DNA from: an uncultured Mycoplasmatota bacterium
GTDB taxonomy: Bacteria; Bacillota_I; Bacilli_A; RF39; UBA660
Direction of reading: 5' to 3'
DNA: 7,345 nt
Assembly (NCBI GenBank): GCA_946407055.1
Contig: CAMJMP010000038.1
Span: 1 to 7,345, forward strand
This document shows positions 1 through 5,047 of this stretch, piece after piece. The translations under genes were made by a program, and so were the position numbers. The notes below the pieces were generated by a model. The model saw only the letters and a program-made list of their open reading frames with translations, ran no database searches and had not been told where the DNA came from. The first letter of the stretch is position 1; every line of letters starts with the position of its first letter.

Positions 1-5
1 ATAAT
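1..5 (+). promoter_or_regulatory. Possible -10 box cut by the window edge
   Basis: The window opens with ATAAT followed directly by AAGGTGG. If the preceding base is T, this is a TATAAT box 15 bases before the GTG start at 21. The layout matches the TATAAT boxes at 2292 and 7186, which lie 16-17 bases before their start codons. The -35 region is outside the window, so this rests only on resemblance to the other two sites. Confidence 0.3.
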
Positions 6-12
6 AAGGTGG
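6..12 (+). promoter_or_regulatory. Shine-Dalgarno site that selects GTG 21
   Basis: AAGGTGG lies 8 bases before GTG at 21. The in-frame GTG at 9 sits inside this motif and has no room for its own ribosome site, so 21 is the better start. The GGTGG form (one mismatch to GGAGG) recurs before the starts at 1380 and 7209. Confidence 0.6.
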
Positions 13-20
13 TTGATATC

Positions 21-887
21 GTGACAAACAAAGAGATAAATATTAGAAGTATTATATTTTTAATTATAGGTATTTTATTGGTTTTATCTTTGGTTATTTG
101 TATTTATATAGTTAATAGTCAAAAGGATTTAAAGACTGTTGAAGCAATAGTTACAAATGTTAAAGAAGATAAAGATGGAACTGGTAAGAATGATGTAACA
201 GTTGTATATAACGTGGATGGAACATCTTATAAATACAATTTTTATTATCGTGATGATGTTAAAGTAGATGATAAATTAAATATTTATTATCATGCTAAGA
301 CACCAAATGAAGTACAAGCTTATAGAGTTTCTAAATATATTTTTGTATGTCCATTGGTTGGTCTTGTTTTGTGTATTTATGGTTTATTAGAATTATTCCA
401 TAAGTCACATGATCGAGATGATAGTGATGAAGATGTAGAAACTAAGTTAGTTTCTGAAGATGAAAAGACACAACAATTTAAGATTATTACTGATGATACA
501 GTTGAACATAAATATGATAAAGATGAATCTGAAACCGAGGAAGTTCCAATAAAGGGAATTAGACCTAAAGATTATGAAGAAGATCCAGATGGAAATAGAA
601 TTAAAAAAGTAATTCCTAAAGATTATCGTATATCTGGTTCAGTAATTGTTTATGAAGAATTAGGAAACAAGACTGCTGAAGTAAGTTTTAAAGACGTTAA
701 GAATGTTGTAAGAACAGTTAATAGTCAAGAAGAATTAGTTAAGATTACAGTATATACTGAAAAGATAGCTTGTGTATTAACAAGAAAAAGGGATGAAAGT
801 TTAGAAAGTGTTGCTAATACAATACATAATAAGATGATTGTGTTAGATCCAAATTTTGCAGAGTTAGAAGAACGTAAAGAATTTTAA
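21..887 (+). CDS. Two-pass membrane protein with DUF3592-like domain and acidic cytoplasmic tail
   Basis: The protein has 288 residues from GTG 21. A hydrophobic helix at about 11-31 is followed by a beta-rich stretch at about 36-100. That stretch has the pattern of DUF3592 proteins: a 'VEAIVTNV' strand, a 'VVYNVDG' strand, and a 'DKLNIYYHAKTPNEV' end resembling their 'GdkV.vyYdP.nP' motif. A second helix spans about 104-126. These features place the small domain outside the membrane. A strongly acidic linker (about 129-190) leads to a C-terminal region (about 195-285) that looks mixed beta/alpha and that I do not recognise. PKDY occurs twice, at 182-185 and 199-202. The gene is first of a run with 24- and 9-base gaps before the next two membrane-protein genes. 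DUF3592 has no defined biochemical role, so function is unknown. The domain match is from memory of the family pattern. Confidence 0.8.
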   Translation: MTNKEINIRSIIFLIIGILLVLSLVICIYIVNSQKDLKTVEAIVTNVKEDKDGTGKNDVTVVYNVDGTSYKYNFYYRDDVKVDDKLNIYYHAKTPNEVQAYRVSKYIFVCPLVGLVLCIYGLLELFHKSHDRDDSDEDVETKLVSEDEKTQQFKIITDDTVEHKYDKDESETEEVPIKGIRPKDYEEDPDGNRIKKVIPKDYRISGSVIVYEELGNKTAEVSFKDVKNVVRTVNSQEELVKITVYTEKIACVLTRKRDESLESVANTIHNKMIVLDPNFAELEERKEF

Positions 888-911
888 GAATAAAAAGAAA
901 GGGTTATTGCT

Positions 912-1370
912 ATGAAGAATAATAAGAACAAGTTTAATATAACAATTATGATAAGTTTCTTTGGTGGACTTGTTATCTATTTGATAGGGTTATTCTTATT
1001 ATTTGGAGCAAGTATAACTAAACTAGAATTCATGAGAAAGATATTTAATAATATATCTTTAACTGATAATGCTGTTAATAGTATGAAGTTATATGGTTTA
1101 GTTTTATTCTTAATAGGATTTGTAATATTTATGGTTTCTGTTGTTTTGTTATATAAAAATAATGAGATAACAGAGAATGTTAGAGAACTAGTTGTTGAAG
1201 GTAAAGCAGATGTTATTACTATTGTTGTCATGACATATGTATTAATATTTATGTTAGTAGTATGTTTGTTATTTGATGAAGTAATAGGTGCATTGCTCTT
1301 TGGAATAGCTATATTGATACAAAGTATTTTAAATACTGTTCTAATTAAATATTTTAAAAATAGGAGTTAG
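912..1370 (+). CDS. Hypothetical four-pass membrane protein
   Basis: The protein has 152 residues and I do not recognise its family. The ATG at 912 has AGAAAGGG at 896-903, 8 bases upstream. Four hydrophobic helices are visible at about 10-32, 60-81, 101-121 and 124-145. A roughly 27-residue loop lies between helices 1 and 2. A charged loop (about 82-100) lies between 2 and 3, and helices 3 and 4 are joined by a short DE turn. The N-terminus is Lys/Asn-rich and the C-terminus ends KYFKNRS, so both ends are probably cytoplasmic. There is no signal peptide, catalytic motif or cysteine pair. It lies between two other membrane-protein genes in the same direction with short gaps, so cotranscription is likely and a shared envelope role is possible but unproven. 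Confidence 0.75.
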   Translation: MKNNKNKFNITIMISFFGGLVIYLIGLFLLFGASITKLEFMRKIFNNISLTDNAVNSMKLYGLVLFLIGFVIFMVSVVLLYKNNEITENVRELVVEGKADVITIVVMTYVLIFMLVVCLLFDEVIGALLFGIAILIQSILNTVLIKYFKNRS

Positions 1371-1379
1371 GGTGGTTTT

Positions 1380-1727
1380 ATGAAAGAAAAGTTAGATGGA
1401 TTTATAGATTTTTTAAGAAAAAACGGTGATGAACAAGTTGAGTACGAAAGAATTGTTGTAAAACCTTCAAAGAATAAAGCTGCATTAGGTTTTGTACTTT
1501 CTTTGGTTGTGTTTTTATCATGTTTATTCTTATTATTAGGTAGTGTAATAGGTTGTATAATTACATTTGTTACATTCTTGGTATTGATTTATTATGCTGT
1601 TAATCTATTTGGTAAGAAAGGTATTGGTATATATAAATATGTACCGAAAGTTAAGATAGAAGAAAAAGAAAAATTTGAAATAGAGGAAGAAGAGGAAGAA
1701 GAACAAGATGATGAGAATAGGGATTGA
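1380..1727 (+). CDS. Small membrane protein with poly-acidic C-terminus
   Basis: The protein has 115 residues. It has an amphipathic, charged N-terminus (1-33) and two closely spaced hydrophobic helices (about 35-54 and 55-77) that likely form a hairpin. A Lys/Glu-rich tail follows and ends in a run of seven Glu (102-108), then QDDENRD. The start ATG at 1380 follows AGGGTGG (1369-1375), only 9 bases after the previous stop. The gene ends on TGA, the only TGA stop among the complete genes here. Its last codons overlap the start of the HAD phosphatase gene in another frame, so the two are probably translationally coupled. I recognise no family. The reading frame is supported by spacing, ribosome site and clear membrane topology, not by homology. 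Confidence 0.7.
   Translation: MKEKLDGFIDFLRKNGDEQVEYERIVVKPSKNKAALGFVLSLVVFLSCLFLLLGSVIGCIITFVTFLVLIYYAVNLFGKKGIGIYKYVPKVKIEEKEKFEIEEEEEEEQDDENRD
1690..1701 (+). promoter_or_regulatory. Purine-rich ribosome site inside the preceding gene's acidic tail
   Basis: The tract around AAGAGGAAGAAG encodes Glu residues of the upstream protein and is also the only Shine-Dalgarno-like sequence before the ATG pair at 1708/1711. Its GAGG core is 12-15 bases from those starts, longer than usual, so initiation may depend on ribosomes finishing the upstream gene. Confidence 0.45.
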
Positions 1728-2265
1728 TATTGATGATACAATCACTGATACTTATCCTGTTTATTTATCTTTAATATCAGTTTATTATGGTTTAGATTAT
1801 AATAAGTTATTAAAGAATAAACCTAGTTATAAAGAGTTACATAAAACATTGCCAGATTATGATAAATTTATCAAAGATTGTTTTCATTTAATGGCAAAGA
1901 TGGCTCCATTAAAAAAGAATGTTGTGGAAATATTAAATAAACTTAAGGAGAAGGGTTGTGAGATAGTTATTATAACTGCTCGTAATCAAGAAGAATATAC
2001 TACTCCTTATAAGATTAGTTATGATTATTTAACTAAGAATAATGTACCTTTTGACAAGATGATTATTGGTGCTAAAGATAAGGGATTACAATGTGTTAGT
2101 GAAGGTATAGATGTCTTTATAGATGACAATATAGGTAATTGTCGTGCTGTAAGAGATAAAGGAATAAAAACTATTAGATTTGATTCTGGATTTAAGGAAA
2201 GAGATAATTCTTTAATAAATGTAAAATCTTGGAATGAAGTTTATGAGGTATTATTTGGAGAATAA
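1711..2265 (+). CDS. HAD-superfamily phosphatase, 5'(3')-deoxyribonucleotidase (NT5C-like)
   Basis: This is a soluble 184-residue protein of the size usual for NT5C-like nucleotidases. HAD motif I is DIDDT at 6-10, with Asp6 the predicted nucleophile and Asp8 the acid/base. Motif II is the Thr of ITAR (Thr89). Motif III is probably Lys122 or Lys124 in GAKDKG. Motif IV is the acidic pair in DVFIDDN (Asp138-Asp139), which would bind Mg2+. The family removes phosphate from nucleoside monophosphates, often deoxy-pyrimidine ones. The true substrate here cannot be read from sequence, and other small phosphate esters are possible. ATG occurs at both 1708 and 1711; I chose 1711 because family members typically begin 'MRIGIDIDDT'. 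The gene overlaps the upstream membrane-protein gene by 17-20 bases and is followed at once by a terminator, so it closes the first operon. Confidence 0.85.
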   Translation: MRIGIDIDDTITDTYPVYLSLISVYYGLDYNKLLKNKPSYKELHKTLPDYDKFIKDCFHLMAKMAPLKKNVVEILNKLKEKGCEIVIITARNQEEYTTPYKISYDYLTKNNVPFDKMIIGAKDKGLQCVSEGIDVFIDDNIGNCRAVRDKGIKTIRFDSGFKERDNSLINVKSWNEVYEVLFGE

Positions 2266-2292
2266 ATATTTCTTTTAAGAAATATTTTTTTT
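2264..2292 (+). terminator. Rho-independent terminator, A/T-rich stem
   Basis: A perfect 10-base-pair inverted repeat (AAATATTTCT at 2264-2273, AGAAATATTT at 2278-2287) encloses a TTTA loop and runs into eight T (2285-2292). The stem starts inside the TAA stop of the phosphatase gene. Only one pair is G-C, so the hairpin is weak by general standards, but it is placed exactly where an operon end is expected. Confidence 0.6.
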
Positions 2293-2297
2293 ATAAT
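2292..2297 (+). promoter_or_regulatory. Candidate -10 box for the S66/ABC operon
   Basis: A consensus TATAAT sits at the end of the terminator T-run, 16 bases before ATG 2314. No good -35 is seen at 16-18 bases; the best is TTTCTT at 2269. Transcription would start near 2303, leaving an 11-base leader that keeps only part of the Shine-Dalgarno site. TATAAT is common by chance in A/T-rich DNA, so support is moderate. Confidence 0.35.
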
Positions 2298-2300
2298 ATA

Positions 2301-2308
2301 AGAGGTGA
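2301..2308 (+). promoter_or_regulatory. Shine-Dalgarno site that selects ATG 2314
   Basis: AGAGGTGA is almost fully complementary to the 16S rRNA 3' end and is 5 bases before ATG 2314. The in-frame GTG at 2305 is part of this motif, so it is not the start. Confidence 0.8.
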
Positions 2309-2313
2309 TATAT

Positions 2314-3276
2314 ATGATTATTCCAGAGTTTTTAAAAGATGGTGACATAGTAGGTGTTACTGCTTGTAGTGGTGGTGTTGGTCATAAAATTCCTAAGTAT
2401 GAAAAGAGTCTTAAGAATTTTGAAAAGTATGGCTTTAAGGTTGTAGAAACTAACAATGTTAGAACTAGCGATTATATGAGTAGTGATCCTAGAACTAGAG
2501 CTATGGAATTAGATAGTTTAGTTACTAATAATAATATTAAGATGATTAATATAGCTTCTGGTGGAGACTTCTTATATGAGATGTTACCATATGTTAACTA
2601 TGATAATATTAGAAACAATATTAAATGGATAGGTGGTAGTAGCGATCCAACTGGTTTAATATATACGATTACTACTAACTTAGATATAGCTACTATATAT
2701 ACTCCTTGTAATATGTCTGGATATGAGAAAGATGTATTACATCAAAGTTATTTAGATTATTTTAGAATAGTTAGAGGGAATTTGGTTAAGCAATATAAGA
2801 GTGAATACTATGAAAATGATGATGGTAAGTTTAATATTGTTAATGATTGGATTACTTATGGTAAAGTGATAGATTGTAGTGGAAGATTTATTGGTGGATG
2901 TATCGATGTATTAAAGGATATAATTGGTACTAAGTATGATAAAACTTTATCTTTCATAGAGAAGTATAAGTATGATAGAATTATATGGTATTTTGATGTA
3001 TATAGTTTAGAAAGTGAAGTTTTATATAGAACTTTATTACAGTTTAAGGATGCTGGATGGTTTAAATATACTGATTTAATTGTTATAGGGAAGGTATGTG
3101 TACCAAGTTCTGAGACTGGATTTACATATGAAGAAGCTGTAAATAAAGCGTTGAGCGAATATAAAGTTATTTACAAGTTTGATGTAGGGCATGTAAAGCC
3201 TTCAATGACAATGATAAATGGTATGAAAGCAAGAATAGTAAGCAATGATAAAGAGAACTATATAGAATACATATAG
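2314..3276 (+). CDS. S66-family peptidase (LD-carboxypeptidase / MccF-like)
   Basis: This is a cytoplasmic 320-residue protein with no signal peptide and normal family length. The N-terminal half has the opening 'LKDGDIVGVTACSGG' and the nucleophile elbow IGGSSDPTGL, with Ser110 as predicted nucleophile. The C-terminal half has GGCIDVLKDIIGT (194-206), matching the family's GGN...L..L.GT motif, the 'AGWF' segment, and GHVKPSM with catalytic His293. The catalytic Glu is expected in the strand IIWYFDVYSLE, but the aligned residue is Asp228. S66 enzymes cut the L-D bond of muropeptide tetrapeptides during cell-wall recycling (LdcA) or inactivate microcin C-type compounds (MccF). Which applies is not decided by sequence. 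The gene starts after a terminator and lies 13 bases before the ABC genes, so it probably leads that operon. Confidence 0.88.
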   Translation: MIIPEFLKDGDIVGVTACSGGVGHKIPKYEKSLKNFEKYGFKVVETNNVRTSDYMSSDPRTRAMELDSLVTNNNIKMINIASGGDFLYEMLPYVNYDNIRNNIKWIGGSSDPTGLIYTITTNLDIATIYTPCNMSGYEKDVLHQSYLDYFRIVRGNLVKQYKSEYYENDDGKFNIVNDWITYGKVIDCSGRFIGGCIDVLKDIIGTKYDKTLSFIEKYKYDRIIWYFDVYSLESEVLYRTLLQFKDAGWFKYTDLIVIGKVCVPSSETGFTYEEAVNKALSEYKVIYKFDVGHVKPSMTMINGMKARIVSNDKENYIEYI

Positions 3277-3289
3277 AAAGGATGAATAT

Positions 3290-5047
3290 ATGTTTAGATT
3301 ATTTAGAAATTTTTCTAAGAAAGATTTATTGATAATACTTATATGTGTTGTGGCAATGGTCTTTCAAGTTTGGATAGAGTTAAGACTTCCAGAATACATG
3401 AGTGAGATAACTAGATTAATACAAACTGATGGAAGTACAATGAAAGAGATTCTTCATAGTGGAGGAATGATGCTTTTATGTGCTTTAGGTAGTGCTTTTT
3501 CTACTGTATTTATTGGTTATTTTGCAGCGACATTATCTGCTAGTTTCTCTAGAGCTTTAAGAGCTAAGTTATTTAAAAAAGTACAAAAGTTAGGTGTTTC
3601 TGAAATGAAGAAATTCCAAACTAGTAGTTTAATAACAAGAACAACTAATGATGTTAGTCAGGTAGAAATGTTAATAGCTATGGGTTTACAAGCAATGATT
3701 AAAGCACCGATTATGGCAGTATGGGCGATAACTAAGATAGTTAACAAGAGTGCTGAGTTAAGTGGTTTAGTTGCTATTTGTGTTTTAGTATTATTAGTAA
3801 CTGTTGCAACAATTAGTTTCATTGTTACACCATTATTCTCTAAGATACAAAAGTATACTGATAATTTGAATAAATCAATCAGAGAAAATTTAATGGGTGT
3901 TCGTGTTATTAGAGCATTCAATGCTGAAGAATTTCAAGGTGAAAAGTTTAGTGAAGTTAATAGTGATATTACTAATACACATATAAAAATTCAAAAGACA
4001 TTTGCTATTATGGATCCAATTATGGGAAGTGTTATGCATTTTTTAACATTAGGTATCTATTTCTTTGGAGCTTTATTGATAGTTAATTTAGGTTTAGTTG
4101 CTAGATTAAATTTATTTAGTAACATGGTTGTATTTACTAGTTATGGTATTCAAGTAATTATGTCATTCTTAATGTTATCAATGATATTTATGATAATGCC
4201 AAGAGCTAAAGTATCTGCTAATCGTATTAATGAAGTATTAGATAGTGATATATCTATTTATGATGGTGTTAATAGTAAACCAAAAGAAGTTGGTACTGTA
4301 GAGTTTAAAAATGTTAGTTTCAAATATCCTGATGCCGATGATTATTTGTTAAAGAATATTTCATTTAGTGTTAAAAAGGGTGAGACAGTTGCATTTATTG
4401 GATCTACTGGTTCAGGTAAATCAACATTAATAAATCTTGTTCCAAGATTTTATGATGTAACCGATGGAGAGATCTATGTAGATGGAGTAGATGTAAGAGA
4501 ATATACATTAAAGAATCTACATAATATAATCGGTTATGTATCACAAAAAGCATTTATGTTTACTGGTAGTGTTAAAGATAATATTAAATTTGGTGACAAT
4601 GGTAAAAAAGAAATAAATGATAAACAAGTTTATGAAGCTTTAGATGTTGCTCAAGCTACAGAATTTGTTAATAAGATGGAAGATAAGTTAGATAGCCATA
4701 TTGCTAGAGGTGGTACTAACGTTTCTGGCGGTCAAAAACAAAGATTATCTATTGCTAGAGCAATTGCAAGAAGACCAGAAATATATATCTTTGATGATAC
4801 TTTCTCAGCATTGGATTATGCAACTGATGCTAAGTTAAGAAAAGATTTAAAGAAATATACTAAAGATGCTACATGTTTAATTGTTGCACAAAGAATTGGA
4901 ACAATTATACATGCAGATAAAATAATTGTATTAGATAAAGGTGAATGTGTAGGAATGGGTACACATAAAGAACTTTTAAAATCTTGCAAGGTTTATAAAG
5001 AGATTGCCTTATCACAACTTAGTGAGGAGGAACTTAATAATGCCTAG
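3290..5047 (+). CDS. ABC exporter half-transporter with degenerate ATP site (heterodimer subunit 1)
   Basis: The protein has 585 residues. Six membrane helices (about 13-34, 59-84, 135-151, 157-179, 241-265, 279-304) precede a nucleotide-binding domain. The domain has Walker A GSTGSGKST (371-379), Q-loop Gln419, an intact signature VSGGQ (478-482), Walker B IYIFDD (498-503) and D-loop SALD. Two catalytic positions deviate. The Walker B Glu is Asp503, and the H-loop His is Gln534 (VAQRI). The same pair of changes is known in TM287 and marks the degenerate-site subunit of heterodimeric exporters. It should pair with the adjacent gene product in the cytoplasmic membrane and export drugs, lipids or peptides; the substrate is unknown. 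ATG 3290 follows AAAGGATGA (3277-3285). The end overlaps the next gene by 8 bases. Confidence 0.93.
   Translation: MFRLFRNFSKKDLLIILICVVAMVFQVWIELRLPEYMSEITRLIQTDGSTMKEILHSGGMMLLCALGSAFSTVFIGYFAATLSASFSRALRAKLFKKVQKLGVSEMKKFQTSSLITRTTNDVSQVEMLIAMGLQAMIKAPIMAVWAITKIVNKSAELSGLVAICVLVLLVTVATISFIVTPLFSKIQKYTDNLNKSIRENLMGVRVIRAFNAEEFQGEKFSEVNSDITNTHIKIQKTFAIMDPIMGSVMHFLTLGIYFFGALLIVNLGLVARLNLFSNMVVFTSYGIQVIMSFLMLSMIFMIMPRAKVSANRINEVLDSDISIYDGVNSKPKEVGTVEFKNVSFKYPDADDYLLKNISFSVKKGETVAFIGSTGSGKSTLINLVPRFYDVTDGEIYVDGVDVREYTLKNLHNIIGYVSQKAFMFTGSVKDNIKFGDNGKKEINDKQVYEALDVAQATEFVNKMEDKLDSHIARGGTNVSGGQKQRLSIARAIARRPEIYIFDDTFSALDYATDAKLRKDLKKYTKDATCLIVAQRIGTIIHADKIIVLDKGECVGMGTHKELLKSCKVYKEIALSQLSEEELNNA
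5024..5030 (+). promoter_or_regulatory. Strong Shine-Dalgarno inside the first ABC gene, selecting ATG 5040
   Basis: GAGGAGG lies 9 bases before ATG 5040 and encodes Glu residues near the C-terminus of the upstream subunit. The reading frame is open further upstream to a TTG at 5004, but that codon has no ribosome site, so 5040 is the start. Confidence 0.85.

Noticed and set aside
977..1231. Open frame on the minus strand inside the four-pass membrane protein gene
   Set aside because: It lies wholly inside a plausible + strand gene and has no ribosome site or recognisable domain; A/T-rich coding DNA often leaves such frames open.
1725..1800. Possible TGA=Trp genetic code
   Set aside because: Reading through TGA 1725 would meet several more TGA codons and run about 75 bases into the phosphatase gene. 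Trp positions in the recognised proteins use TGG.
3277..3289. A separate promoter for the ABC genes between the S66 gene and subunit 1
   Set aside because: The 13-base gap holds only the ribosome site, and no TATAAT with proper spacing was seen just upstream; cotranscription is the simpler reading.
3658..3921. Open frame on the minus strand inside ABC subunit 1
   Set aside because: It is antisense to the transmembrane domain of a clearly recognised transporter; its hydrophobic look mirrors the membrane helices.
5004..5039. Upstream extension of ABC subunit 2 to TTG 5004
   Set aside because: There is no ribosome site before 5004, while GAGGAGG sits correctly before ATG 5040; the added residues resemble no exporter N-terminus.
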